Assembly (NCBI GenBank): GCA_034359265.1
Contig: CP136898.1
Span: 2,482,501-2,546,500 of the forward strand
Length of the DNA stretch: 64,000 bases
From: Canna indica
Lineage: Eukaryota; Streptophyta; Magnoliopsida; Zingiberales; Cannaceae
Reading direction: 5' to 3'
The notes below the pieces were generated by a model, which was given only the letters and a program-made list of their open reading frames with translations, searched no databases and was not told where the DNA came from. Numbering within the stretch: the stretch's first letter is position 1; every line of letters starts with the position of its first letter. The translations under genes were made by a program, and so were the position numbers. Below, piece by piece: positions 26,701 through 41,400 of the stretch.

Positions 26701-29375
26701 AGTCTTCCAATCATGAAATCTATAACATCAACATCCTGAGAAAATGCTAGGGCTGCATATCCTTCTTGCCGACCATGTCTTATTAAATATTTCTATCTCT
26801 CATGAGACGTCTAGCTTAAACTACCACCTAAGCAGAGCACTAATTGACAATCACAAGAATATAAAAATAAAAACCATCTTTAAATGTCTTTATAGTATTA
26901 CCTAGCCAGTGCAATCTCAAACCTGACATGGCCCGTAGCATTCCTTAATCTATCTACAATGCAGTGATAGATGTCACCTGCAAGGATACTGAATAAAGAA
27001 GTGCGGTTGTAAAGTAGCATTTACAATTTATGATTATGCAAGTAGTGCATTACCTGGACTACCTTTTTAAATAATTTTGGATGCCCTATAAGCTCCTTTG
27101 TTGAATTAACTCAGCTGGCTGCTACAAGTCAGGCTGGATTGTTATTTTGTTGTCCAAGAATGGAAACACCGTGGAAAAAAATCTAAACTTTTTCTTAAAG
27201 ATGACCTTAGGGAGGAATAAGTATTACTTCAGATAATGTGAAAGGAAACTGGCTGTCTATGACGCATGGTTTAAAATGGTGATCAACCGATATTGCTAGG
27301 ACTGTGCCAACCTCTTTTATATTAACATTTCACACTTCAAATCTTATTTTTCATAAATTACTCCATCAAAATGCTTGAAAATATTCATAATAAAACATAC
27401 AATTTCTAGTCTAGAGATTCAAAAACAACAGTTGAAGTTTCATAAAAAGATACAAATTGAAGTCTAAAAACTGAAGAATGGTGTGCATCATGTTATCTAG
27501 GCATTACACACTTTTTGGAAGAAATGAGAGATTGGGAGAGGTTTAGTAGACTTTGAGAGTTTTGGATAAGTAAGAGAATGAAGATGAAGAAATAAGGGGA
27601 TTTAGGCCTTTATATAGACTTAAATGACAAAGAACCAGCTTAAATGACTAAAACAATCATTGGAAAAAACACTCCAACAGCTAAAGAAATAGTCATTTGG
27701 TGTGTACCCCTCGATACAAGGCTTGTACCGGATTGTACAACTCCAGTATGTCCAATACAAACACTTTACTGGGCAGTAGTGTACAGGCGATACAAATGTT
27801 ATTTTCACGTACCGCCTAATATCAACCTTAAAACATTAAAAGAATGGTATGTACCACTTGTACCATACCGTCCGAGATTCTAACCCATATTGTGACAAAA
27901 ATGGATATGTATAGGAATTTAAGGATCAAAAGACCAATAAGTACCAAAAGAAAATTACAAAGAACATGGATGTTGAATTGACTAGAATACATAGTACAAG
28001 TAAGCAATTTTCACATACACGATTGCCAGCGGTTGACTGTCATAGCAATGATTTGTTCCTTGTGTCCGGAAGGTTGTTCACCAGCCATCGATCCCAAGTT
28101 AAAGAGGCAAGAACCAGTTGTGCAGTCCCAAACCTAATTTACAGTTTTAAAAGTGTAAAACGGAAATGTGTATATCTGAAGAGGATTGAAAGTATACTTC
28201 TGCATTATTCCAATTGAACCACCAACAACATCTTACCTTTAACAAGTTGGAACCACATGAAACTATACTAGCACCCCTAGCCGCAAATTCGGCAGACTCG
28301 ACCTGTAAAACATTAAGGACTATAATAGAATACACACGTCACCAGCAACATAACCATTCGAGCAAATTCTCCAAAAATTATTAGAGGCTTAGAACTGATA
28401 ATATAAGTTGAATTGAAAAGTACAAGAACTAATCCATCATAATCCAAAAAAATAAGTTAGGCAAAGAAAAATGTCAACATTCTATATTTATGACTAAATA
28501 TGAAGGTTAAAGAAAACACCAGCAAATGTGAACCAATAGCTCCAAATCAACAATAAGACAAAACCCCACCTAAAGCACATACTGTTATGCCCCGTGTAAA
28601 AAAAAAAAATTAATTAAATAAAATATATAAGTCAAACACCTAATTAATGTGGAGTTGAGGAAGGATGGTTGTAGGAGTGGGGTGGTGGTGAGGTGAGGGA
28701 GAGGTGCTGTGGATGTTGAGGGGTTTTAGGAGAGGGAGAGGTGCTATGGATGGGAGAAGAGTAGAACCTGTGAAGGAAAGGGAGAAGGGGACAGGGAAGC
28801 TGTGAGAGAGAGTGAGAGGAGGAGGAGGAGAACCTGTGAGGGAGAGGAGGCGCAGCCGAGTGGGGAGAGGGGATCCACTGTCGGATTTGTCGCCGGGAGA
28901 GGAGCTCGTCGTCGTCGGAATGCAAAATCGAGGTAGGAGATCTCATCCACTTCGTTGCTTTACTTCCGTTGTTATTTCCGACAAATCTAACGACGAAGAC
29001 GAGGGAAGAGATGGTTCCGCCATAGCCCACGGGGGCTGGCCGCGTGCAGATGTCGCACGCAGCGGCCGCGTGTAGTGGTTGCGGGCTGCCATGCCATGGT
29101 CGGCCAGCCGGAGGGCTGCCACGCGCAGATCGCGCAGCCATGGTGGAGCCGAGCAGCCGAGCGCTGCCGGGGCGGGCCATCTGGGCCGCCACTCAGTCGG
29201 TCATGGGACTGGGCGGGGCCAGAGGGTCGAGGAGAGGGCGGGGGCCGTGGAGTCGCCGGTCGGCAACGGCTAGGCGGCTGGCTGGGAGAGGAGGGGGTCT
29301 GCGGGTGAAGGGAGAGGAGCGGGAGAACAGGAGCAGGGAGAAAAAGCAAGGAAAAGGGAAAAGAAAAAGAAAGGG

Positions 29376-29413
<38 letters not shown>

Positions 29414-32400
29414 TGTGTTAAAAAAATTAATATTTAATTTATTAAATATTAAATGGTGGCCAGATTTAGTTAATTGATGATTAGATGGTGTTTAGATTAA
29501 CTTGTTTGCTAAGTTAATTAATGATTAAACTGTTCAATTATTGTTGATTAATTGGATGATAATTACATATTAGAAATTTAATTTATTTGGTGAGCCTCGA
29601 GTTGTCGGTTGGGGTCGAGGTGAATAGCAAACTTGAATATTTTCGCGTGCTGAACGCGATGGTGGGGTTGGTTTTCCGAGAAAGCATTGTTAGGATGTTC
29701 TTTCAGTTGGTTAGTTATTGAGGTTGTCGAGGTGTTTAAATAATATTAAATTATTAGTATGAGAATTTAGTTGATTACTTGTGAAATAGTTGTAGTTTGG
29801 AGAGTGTGTTGAGGGTGGGTTGAGCCTGCAAGTCTGTCGTCCCTTGTCTTTTGTTGATTTGTCGTTGAAGATAAATTACAGAAATACCCTTGCTTCCGTT
29901 GTTTGATTTGCTTCTTAAAAATTTATTGAACTCCTGTTGCACATTATTCTTGGACATGTCATGTAGAGAAATTGCATGTGTTACATTTTATTGTTGTTTA
30001 TTGGTGTTTATTCTTGATCATAGTATATATGTTATGCTAATCCTATAGTGCATTGGATTAGTCATCGTATGCATAATATCATGTTGTTATATATTGTGTT
30101 GTTTACTTATTGAGCATGTTATTATCCGGTTGATCATGTCATAATCACTTAGAGTTGTTGTTATATTGTTGATCATGATGTTTTGTTATTATCATAATGT
30201 TTATATTGTTATCACTTGGAGTTGTTGTTATATTGTGGTGATATACCTTGTTGCACTCTTGGAGTCAAGTTGCATGGTTGTTGTCGATCTGGAGGCTATG
30301 GCCTTGGAGAGGACTTCGGTCCAGGACCATTTCAGTGTGGTACCCCCGGGCATGGGAGAGGGTATATATGATATTGACTAGTCGCACGTTGGGCACCTTC
30401 AGGTGCGATGATGTCAGACGCGACATCTGACGGGTTACCTTCTTGGTGGGGGTAGTCGCATCATCGTTGGAGCGGACGATTGATGTCACTCTGCAGGTGG
30501 TAGAGTGCTCGGTTTTTACCCAACGGTCCACACGGTCGATGACTCAGTTGATGTTGTTTAGGAGTAGGTGAGGAGTATTTGTTGTGTTCATTGCCTTTAA
30601 CTGCATCTTAGCCCATGTTGTTATTCACGGTTGAGTTGACACTTGATGCTTGTTGATCATATTGTAATTCTCCTACTCAGCACCCGCTGATCTCCGTTGT
30701 TTTTGCTTCAGCCTTGCAGGGGTGAGTGGTCGATCTATAAATCGAGGTGTAGATAGTTTTTAAACAACTAATAGACAGTCGTAGATGTGGAGTTCTAATG
30801 GTGACTGCTTTTGTATTTTGTTTCGTTTTGTCGCCTTATAACGCTAAACCTTGATATTGTTATTTTGGAGCTGTAATATGTAGAACTATTTGATATTTTG
30901 TTAAATCTTGTATTTGATCGGACTGTTCCTTATCGTATGCTTCTCAAATTGGTCACGGGCTACTATGAACACTGGAACAACTTGAGGAAAAGGAAAGCTT
31001 TGAAGCTTTGAAAGCTTAAGATTAAGTAGAAAGGATTACAAGATTACAAAGGAAAGGTAGAACTCTTCGGTGGTTCCGGAGTATGTTCTGCAATTCCATA
31101 AGCACACCTATTTATAAGGTAAGGAGAGACTCTTGATGAGGCTCAATAAGTGAGTGCGGGTGTTCATTGGACCCCATCGACCACTCACTTGATTTGACCT
31201 TTACAGTAAGAGAATCTCAATTATTTTGCAATCTACAGTGCAATCTTAGTGCATACAGCTGTAAAGTAGTACGAGCCAGCGAAAGTAACATGGTGCCATC
31301 ATATCTTGCATTATTGCCGTCCTTGTGATTCTGTTGGTCGGCCTTATCTCTTCATTATTGTCGTCCTTGTGATTCTGTTGGTCGGCCTTATCTCTTCATC
31401 AGATAAGGTTGTATCTTGTGCTGGAATATAGGTTACTACTGGTGCTGCTGACGATCATCTTGTGACATGACTCAAGGTTCTTGATATGTTGAGTCAGCGG
31501 TTTGATATCATCTTCGGCGTACTTATCGTCAGACTGTTCTAGCCTGGCTTTCTGTAAGTAAGCCATGGCTAATAGCCCTTGTAGTTCTGATAGGACTGTT
31601 CTCGTTTGATCCTGGTGGATTTGAATTAACTTGTTGGACCATTCATCGAGTTCCTCCAGCGAGTAAATTTCTCCGAACATTAAATTACACGACAATCTCT
31701 CAACCTCTTCCAATTTTCTGGATCCACTGAGAACGGCCCAGTGTTGAGAAGTCATAATTGATCTCTTGGTTGAGGCATACGTTTTTCTGCAAGCGTCTGC
31801 AAGTCTCTTTAGCTGGTCTATTATCATCTGCACAAACAAAGCGAATTAAATCTAAACTAGATAACTTGGAATTTTTGTGAAGGGGTTATCCTTCCCCTGC
31901 AAATATTTATTAACAAGGTCATTGCTTCCTTGGTAAAATTTGTTAACGGGATTTTAATTTTACTTTCCCGGCAGGCATTTGTTAAGGGGGTTCCTGCTTC
32001 CCCCTGTCTAGTTCCGGCTTCTTCAGATATCTTTGGAGGGATGATGCTCCCTCCGGTTGGAGAGAACCAAGATAAAACGGGGGAAGCGTGCTTCTCAAAT
32101 TGGTCACGGGCTACTATGAACACTGGAACAACTTGAGGAAAAGGAAAGCTTTGAAAGCTTAAGATTAAGTAGAAAGGATTACAAGATTACAAAGGAAAGG
32201 TAGAACTCTTCGGTGGTTCCGGAGTATGTTCTGCAATTCCATAAGCACACCTATTTATAAGGTAAGGAGAGACTCTTGATGAGGCTCAATAAGTGAGTGC
32301 GGGTGTTCATTGGACCCCATCGACCACTCACTTGATTTGACCTTTACAGTAAGAGAATCTCAATTATTTTGCAATCTACAGTGCAATCTTAGTGCATACA

Positions 32401-35400
32401 GCTGTAAAGTAGTACGAGCCAGCGAAAGTAACATGGTGCCATCATATCTTGCATTATTGCCGTCCTTGTGATTCTGTTGGTCGGCCTTATCTCTTCATTA
32501 TTGTCGTCCTTGTGATTCTGTTGGTCGGCCTTATCTCTTCATCAGATAAGGTTGTATCTTGTGCTGGAATATAGGTTACTACTGGTGCTGCTGACGATCA
32601 TCTTGTGACATGACTCGAGGTTCTTGATATGTTGAGTCAGCGGTTTGATATCATCTTCGGCGTACTTATCGTCAGACTGTTCTAGCCTGGCTTTCTGTAA
32701 GTAAGCCATGGCTAATAGCCCTTGTAGTTCTGATAGGACTGTTCTCGTTTGATCCTGGTGGATTTGAATTAACTTGTTGGACCATTCATCGAGTTCCTCC
32801 AGCGAGTAAATTTCTCCGAACATTAAATTACACGACAATCTCTCAACCTCTTCCAATTTTCTGGATCCACTGAGAACGGCCCAGTGTTGAGAAGTCATAA
32901 TTGATCTCTTGGTTGAGGCATACGTTTTTCTGCAAGCGTCTGCAAGTCTCTTTAGCTGGTCTATTATCATCTGCACAAACAAAGCGAATTAAATCTAAAC
33001 TAGATAACTTGGAATTTTTGTGAAGGGGTTATCCTTCCCCTGCAAATATTTATTAACAAGGTCATTGCTTCCTTGGTAAAATTTGTTAACGGGATTTTAC
33101 TTTCCCGGCAGGCATTTGTTAAGGGGGTTCCTGCTTCCCCCTGTCTAGTTCCGGCTTCTTCAGATATCTTTGGAGGGACGATGCTCCCTCCGGTAGTTGT
33201 CCATCATTTCCTCAATTTCGTCATCAGCGGTGCGTAGTCGCTTGGTTAACCTTCTCATGGCCTTTCGTAGTATCTTCTCTTCTTCTTTCCAGAGGTTGTA
33301 GTCGGCCTGGCTGTCTGTAACTGGGGTGTGTTCTTCATTTCGGGCAGAAGAACTTTCAGGTTGTTCGAGATTAAGTCTTTTCATCATTTCGTCAAACTCA
33401 CGATCTCGTTCCTGAGGTCCAGTTTTAGAATATAAAGGACCAAGTAATGTTCCGAGATTTGGGATGTAGGATCTTGCGTAGTTTAACAGGCCTAGCCATG
33501 ATCTCAGGCCCGTCTTACTCTTTAACTGTTCTGTATCAAAGCTGACTATCTTTTTGATAATATGGGGCTGTAACTTAATCTTGCTGTTACCGATGATTGC
33601 CCCTAGAAACTCAATCTCATGAGTTGCTAATTTCATCTTGGTCGGGGATAAGACTAATCCCCATTTTTCACAAATCTTCAGCATAATTTCAAGATGCTTG
33701 GCATGATCCTTTTCATTCTCAGAGAAGATGAGAATGTCATCAATGTACACGGCTATAAATTCTTCTGTGCCAGCGAAGCATTGGTCCATTTTTCTCTGAA
33801 AGACCGCTGGCGCATTCTTTAAGCCGAAAGGCATAACTAGCCATTCGTATAATCCACCGGGTACTATAAAGGCTGTCCATGAGATGGACTCAGTATCCAT
33901 GGCAACCTGGTGGAATCCACTCTTCAGGTCGAACTTTGAAAATATTCGACTGTTACCTATCCGTTTGAGAATTGTATTGATGCCGGGTAAGCTATATTGG
34001 TCTTTGTGGGTATTGTCATTCAGTGTCCGGTAATTGAAGACCATACGCTCTTTACCCCTTTCTTCCTTTCCAGTATTTGGGTTTATTGTTGTACCTGAGT
34101 TAACTATGATGGCCATAGTTCTATGTCGGCTGGTACTTGGCCGGATTGCTCCTATCTTCAGTAAGGCTTGCATGTGTCGATCATACTGGTCTTTCATCAG
34201 AGGGCTGATGTGTTTAAGAGGCTTGTCCTGAATCGTCAAGTCCGGGTTGATGATATCAAGTTTACATGTGACTTGATTCTTAGTCCAATGCTGGGCAGGG
34301 TTCTCTCCAATGAACCCTTGCAGTCTTATCATCATCATCCCCATGTGAAGATGCTGAAGTCCTGCTTGAACTAGCAGGTTGTAACTCTGGTCTGTGATAA
34401 AGGGGAGCTCCACTTGTGCTCCATCTGTGGCTAAGATCCTCTCATCAGAGTAGTGCTGATATACTCTGTGCTGTCTTTCTGCCCAGCCTGCTTGATACAG
34501 GGTCTCGGCAGGTACCTGTTGTGCTCTTTGGTACTGAGAGATTGATAGCTCGGCTTCTGGGTCTAGCTGTGATTCTAGACTTCTGTTATAAGTTCTTCCA
34601 GAATATCTTGAAGAGAGACGCCGTTGTGCAGTATGGCGTAGTCTGCTGGCCAATCGGTAAAAATACAGATGACTGGCCTAGATGGGCCAATATTCCATAC
34701 TGGCGGGAGCTTGAAGAAGAAGAGGGTGTTATAGTCCGATTTGCTAACTTTGACCAACCTCCTGCTGAGGACTTTGAAACTGAACGAGATCGTGAGTTTG
34801 ACGAAATGATGAAAAGACTTAATCTCGAACAACCTGAAAGTTCTTCTGCCCGAAATGAAGAACACACCCCAGTTAGTACTTAGAGGTCCAAAATGCAGTT
34901 GCTTACAACAATTTCCAAGAGTCCACAAGCTTTAAGCAAAAATTTAGCCCACTCCTGAATAGGCTAAAGGAACAAGGGTTCATTGGAGAGAACCCTGCCC
35001 AGCATTGGACTAAGAATCAAGTCACATGTAAACTTGATATCATCAACCCGGACTTGACGATTCAGGATAAGCCTCTTAAACACATCAGCCCTCTGATGAA
35101 AGACCAGTATGATCGACACGTGCAAGCCTTACTGAAGATAGGAGCAATCCGGCCAAGTACCAGCCGACATAGAACTATGGCCATCATAGTTAACTCAGGT
35201 ACAACAATAAACCCAAATACTGGAAAGGAAGAAAGGGGTAAAGAGCGTATGGTCTTCAATTACCGGACACTGAATGACAATACCCACAAAGACCAATATA
35301 GCTTACCCGGCATCAATACAATTCTCAAACGGATAGGTAACAGTCGAATATTTTCAAAGTTCGACCTGAAGAGTGGATTCCACCAGGTTGCCATGGATAC

Positions 35401-38400
35401 TGAGTCCATCTCATGGACAGCCTTTATAGTACCCGGTGGATTATACGAATGGCTAGTTATGCCTTTCGGCTTAAAGAATGCGCCAGCGGTCTTTCAGAGA
35501 AAAATGGACCAATGCTTCGCTGGCACAGAAGAATTTATAGCCGTGTACATTGATGACATTCTCATCTTCTCTGAGAATGAAAAGGATCATGCCAAGCATC
35601 TTGAAATTATGCTGAAGATTTGTGAAAAATGGGGATTAGTCTTATCCCCGACCAAGATGAAATTAGCAACTCATGAGATTGAGTTTCTAGGGGCAATCAT
35701 CGGTAACAGCAAGATTAAGTTACAGCCCCATATTATCAAAAAGATAGTCAGCTTTGATACAGAACAGTTAAAGAGTAAGACGGGCCTGAGATCATGGCTA
35801 GGCCTGTTAAACTACGCAAGATCCTACATCCCAAATCTCGGAACATTACTTGGTCCTTTATATTCTAAAACTGGACCTCAGGGTGACAAACGCCTCAAGC
35901 CTTCGGACATTCAACTTATTGCCAAAATCAAAGCGGTAGTACAAGCACTCCCTGATTTGGAGCTACCGGCACCAGGAGCATACATCATCCTTGAGACGGA
36001 TGGATGCATGGAAGGTTGGGGGGGGGTATGTAAATGGAAGCCCATGAAGAATGACCCCCGAAGCATAGAAAGAGTGTGTGCCTATGCTAGTGGAAAATTT
36101 CCAGTAACCAAATCGGCCATTGACGCAGAGATCTTTGCATGTATGGAGACTTTGAGAGCCCTCAAAATCCATTACTTAGATCAGAAAGAAATTACCCTAC
36201 GAACAGACTGCCAAGCGATCATTTCTTTCTACAATAAATCTGCCTCTACAAAGCCATCCAGAGTTCGGTGGCTAAACTTTCTTGACTATGTAACAGGTAC
36301 TGGAGTTCAAATCAACTTTGAACACATTGACGGCAAGCTGAACTCACTAGCAGATGCGCTCTCAAGACTTACAGTACATCTAATCCAAGTCCAAGAGCCA
36401 ACTGACTCAGTCAATCAATATCTGGTACAGTTAGAAGGAGCCCTTGAAGAGGCAAAGAAGAACAAGCCTCCACAAAAGATTCTACAACAACTCTGCACGG
36501 CAGTAATTCAGATTGATCAGACTCTATCTGAAGAAATAGTACAAATGACAGTTACAGATTGGACACAGGAAACGGCTAATGACTTAGCTGATAATGAGGA
36601 AGCCATTAGCATCCTGTTGGAAGAATTTGCAGACTATGACTACCACAATTATTATCCAGAGAATAGTTTTTATTACGGTTCACCCATTAGAATGAATGAA
36701 CTACCAGAGTATGAAGACTATATGACGGAATTTCGAAGAAGAATGGAAGAAGAAAGACCACAAACCAAGGAAGCAGAAACTGAGGAAGTGGTTGAAGCCA
36801 AAACGGCTATTGAACAGAAAATATCTGAAAATACAGATGACTGGCCTAGATGGGCCAATATTCCATACTGGCGGGAGCTTGAAGAAGAAGAGGGTGTTAT
36901 AGTCCGATTTGCTAACTTTGACCAACCTCCTGCTGAGGACTTTGAAACTGAACGAGATCGTGAGTTTGACGAAATGATGAAAAGACTTAATCTCGAACAA
37001 CCTGAAAGTTCTTCTGCCCGAAATGAAGAACACACCCCAGTTACAGACAGCCAGGCCGACTACAACCTCTGGAAAGAAGAAGAGAAGATACTACGAAAGG
37101 CCATGAGAAGGTTAACCAAGCGACTACGCACCGCTGATGACGAAATTGAGGAAATGATGGACAACTACCGGAGGGAGCATCATCCCTCCAAAGATATCTG
37201 AAGAAGCCGGAACTAGACAGGGGGAAGCAGGAACCCCCTTAACAAATGCCTGCCGGGAAAGTAAAATCCCGTTAACAAATTTTACCAAGGAAGCAATGAC
37301 CTTGTTAATAAATATTTGCAGGGGAAGGATAACCCCTTCACAAAAATTCCAAGTTATCTAGTTTAGATTTAATTCGCTTTGTTTGTGCAGATGATAATAG
37401 ACCAGCTAAAGAGACTTGCAGACGCTTGCAGAAAAACGTATGCCTCAACCAAGAGATCAATTATGACTTCTCAACACTGGGCCGTTCTCAGTGGATCCAG
37501 AAAATTGGAAGAGGTTGAGAGATTGTCGTGTAATTTAATGTTCGGAGGCCGACCAACAGAATCACAAGGACGACAATAATGAAGAGATAATCGTTTGATA
37601 AATGTTAGGTCTAGGTTTTCCATTATGTTGTCCTTGTGATACTCTGTGCTGTCTTTCTGCCCAGCCTGCTTGATACAGGGTCTCGGCAGGTACCTGTTGT
37701 GCTCTTTGGTACTGAGAGATTGATAGCTCGGCTTCTGGGTCTAGCTGTGATTCTAGACTTCTGTTATAAGTTCTTCCAGAATATCTTGAAGAGAGACGCC
37801 GTTGTGCAGTATGGCGTAGTCTGCTGGCCAATCGGTAACCACGGATCTGGTCTTCGATTGTTGGTTGTAGATTTCCCTGGTTGGAAATTGAGGCTCTAGG
37901 GGGAGCAACTTCAGTTCTTGTAGAACTCATTTTGTAAGTTTTGATTTTTCTTCCTCTAAGATTAGCTTAGGGTCTTTGAAGACGTATAATTTTCCCTTAA
38001 GCTTAGGAAGTGCAACTTTGGGTTGTTCACCCAATTGCAGTTTCTGAAGATCTTTTGTGAGCGAGTCAATAGAGCTCGCAAGATCGTCTGGGTTTGCTAG
38101 GCTTTTTGTGGATTTTTCTTTAAGGCTCTTGACTTCAAGTCTCAAGGAGTCAAGTTCTTCCTTAACTTTTATGGTAAGCTGAATAAGAACGTTCAGCTGC
38201 TTAATAATAAGTTCAGAAGGTTTTTGAAGGTTTGCTGTATTTAGCGAGACAAATCCTACTGCAGGACTGCCTAAGTTCTCAGTTGCTTGTAAAGCTTGTG
38301 AGTATGAAGTACTGGCAGCAGTTAACTTCCAATCACTCATAAAATGGGAAATACAAAGCTTTATAGACTTAAATAAAGGACGTTTGGATTGTTTCCTTTA

Positions 38401-41400
38401 AGCTAGCTTAAGATTACGAATGTAGCGGGATTCTTCCTCTATGTTTGAGTACTGCCACCCTCGTTATCGCCTATCTTAAGGTTTGATTATAGCAAACAAT
38501 TTATGCGTCCTAGTTTAAGTGCGTATAAAACAAAGTATTAAACAAAGTATGTGTACCTTGAAAGAAGCTCTGATACCAAGATAAAACGGGAAGCGTGCTT
38601 CTCAAATTGGTCACGGGCTACTATGAACACTGGAACAACTTGAGGAAAAGGAAAGCTTTGAAAGCTTAAGATTAAGTAGAAAGGATTACAAGATTACAAA
38701 GGAAAGGTAGAACTCTTCGGTGGTTCCGGAGTATGTTCTGCAATTCCATAAGCACACCTATTTATAAGGTAAGGAGAGACTCTTGATGAGGCTCAATAAG
38801 TGAGTGCGGGTGTTCATTGGACCCCATCGACCACTCACTTGATTTGACCTTTACAGTAAGAGAATCTCAATTATTTTGCAATCTACAGTGCAATCTTAGT
38901 GCATACAGCTGTAAAGTAGTACGAGCCAGCGAAAGTAACATGGTGCCATCATATCTTGCATTATTGCCGTCCTTGTGATTCTGTTGGTCGGCCTTATCTC
39001 TTCATTATTGTCGTCCTTGTGATTCTGTTGGTCGGCCTTATCTCTTCATCAGATAAGGTTGTATCTTGTGCTGGAATATAGGTTACTACTGGTGCTGCTG
39101 ACGATCATCTTGTGACATGACTCGAGGTTCTTGATATGTTGAGTCAGCGGTTTGATATCATCTTCGGCGTACTTATCGTCAGACTGTTCTAGCCTGGCTT
39201 TCTGTAAGTAAGCCATGGCTAATAGCCCTTGTAGTTCTGATAGGACTGTTCTCGTTTGATCCTGGTGGATTTGAATTAACTTGTTGGACCATTCATCGAG
39301 TTCCTCCAGCGAGTAAATTTCTCCGAACATTAAATTACACGACAATCTCTCAACCTCTTCCAATTTTCTGGATCCACTGAGAACGGCCCAGTGCTGAGAA
39401 GTCATAATTGATCTCTTGGTTGAGGCATACGTTTTTCTGCAAGCGTCTGCAAGTCTCTTTAGCTGGTCTATTATCATCTGCACAAACAAAGCGAATTAAA
39501 TCTAAACTAGATAACTTGGAATTTTTGTGAAGGGGTTATCCTTCCCCTGCAAATATTTATTAACAAGGTCATTGCTTCCTTGGTAAAATTTGTTAACGGG
39601 ATTTTACTTTCCCGGCAGGCATTTGTTAAGGGGGTTCCTGCTTCCCCCTGTCTAGTTCCGGCTTCTTCAGATATCTTTGGAGGGATGATGCTCCCTCCGG
39701 TAGTTGTCCATCATTTCCTCAATTTCGTCATCAGCGGTGCGTAGTCGCTTGGTTAACCTTCTCATGGCCTTTCGTAGTATCTTCTCTTCTTCTTTCCAGA
39801 GGTTGTAGTCGGCCTGGCTGTCTGTAACTGGGGTGTGTTCTTCATTTCGGGCAGAAGAACTTTCAGGTTGTTCGAGATTAAGTCTTTTCATCATTTCGTC
39901 AAACTCACGATCTCGTTCAGTTTCAAAGTCCTCAGCAGGAGGTTGGTCAAAGTTAGCAAATCGGACTATAACACCCTCTTCTTCTTCAAGCTCCCGCCAG
40001 TATGGAATATTGGCCCATCTAGGCCAGTCATCTGTATTTTCAGATATTTTCTGTTCAATAGCCGTTTTGGCTTCAACCACTTCCTCAGTTTCTGCTTCCT
40101 TGGTTTGTGGTCTTTCTTCTTCCATTCTTCTTCGAAATTCCGTCATATAGTCTTCATACTCTGGTAGTTCATTCATTCTAATGGGTGAACCGTAATAAAA
40201 ACTATTCTCTGGATAATAATTGTGGTAGTCATAGTCTGCAAATTCTTCCAACAGGATGCTAATGGCTTCCTCATTATCAGCTAAGTCATTAGCCGTTTCC
40301 TGTGTCCAATCTGTAACTGTCATTTGTACTATTTCTTCAGATAGAGTCTGATCAATCTGAATTACTGCCGTGCAGAGTTGTTGTAGAATCTTTTGTGGAG
40401 GCTTGTTCTTCTTTGCCTCTTCAAGGGCTCCTTCTAACTGTACCAGATATTGATTGACTGAGTCAGTTGGCTCTTGGACTTGGATTAGAGCTACTGTAAG
40501 TCTTGAGAGCGCATCTGCTAGTGAGTTCAGCTTGCCGTCAATGTGTTCAAAGTTGATTTGAACTCCGGTACCTGTTACATAGTCAAGAAAGTTTAGCCAC
40601 CGAACTCTGGATGGCTTTGTAGAGGCAGATTTATTGTAGAAAGAAATGATCGCTTGGCAGTCTGTTCGTAGGGTAATTTCTTTCTGATCTAAGTAATGGA
40701 TTTTGAGGGCTCTCAAAGTCTCCATACATGCAAAGATCTCTGCGTCAATGGCCGATTTGGTTACTGGAAATTTTCCACTAGCATAGGCACACAATAGGAT
40801 GTAACTTCATCCGAGCCATGCAAGGAGGGGTTCGGATCGAGGAACAAACAGTTAATGGAAGCCCATGAAGAATGACCCCCGAAGCATAGAAAGAGTGTGT
40901 GCCGGCAGAGTTGTTGTAGAATCTTTTGTGGAGGCTTGTTCTTCTTTGCCTCTTCAAGGGCTCCTTCTAACTGTACCAGATATTGATTGACTGAGTCAGT
41001 TGGCTCTTGGACTTGGATTAGATGTACTGTAAGTCTTGAGAGCGCATCTGCTAGTGAGTTCAGCTTGCCGTCAATGTGTTCAAAGTTGATTTGAACTCCG
41101 GTACCTGTTACATAGTCAAGAAAGTTTAGCCACCGAACTCTGGATGGTTTTGTAGAGGCAGATTTATTGTAGAAAGAAATGATCGCTTGGCAGTCTGTTC
41201 GTAGGGTAATTTCTTTCTGATCTAAGTAATGGATTTTGAGGGCTCTCAAAGTCTCCATACATGCAAAGATCTCTGCGTCAATGGCCGATTTGGTTACTGG
41301 AAATTTTCCACTAGCATAGGCACACACTCTTTCTATGCTTCGGGGGTCATTCTTCATGCGGATTAGATGTACTGTAAGTCTTGAGAGCGCATCTGCTAGT

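Noticed and set aside
28644..29421. Overlapping open frames on both strands in a GC-rich block
   Set aside because: They lie within the solo LTR, are rich in Arg/Gly/Pro/Ser with no domain, and mirror each other as GC-rich shadow frames.
34416..34883. 155-codon + strand frame
   Set aside because: It runs antisense through one viral copy and then into a joined inverted fragment; a chimera of a junction, not a gene.
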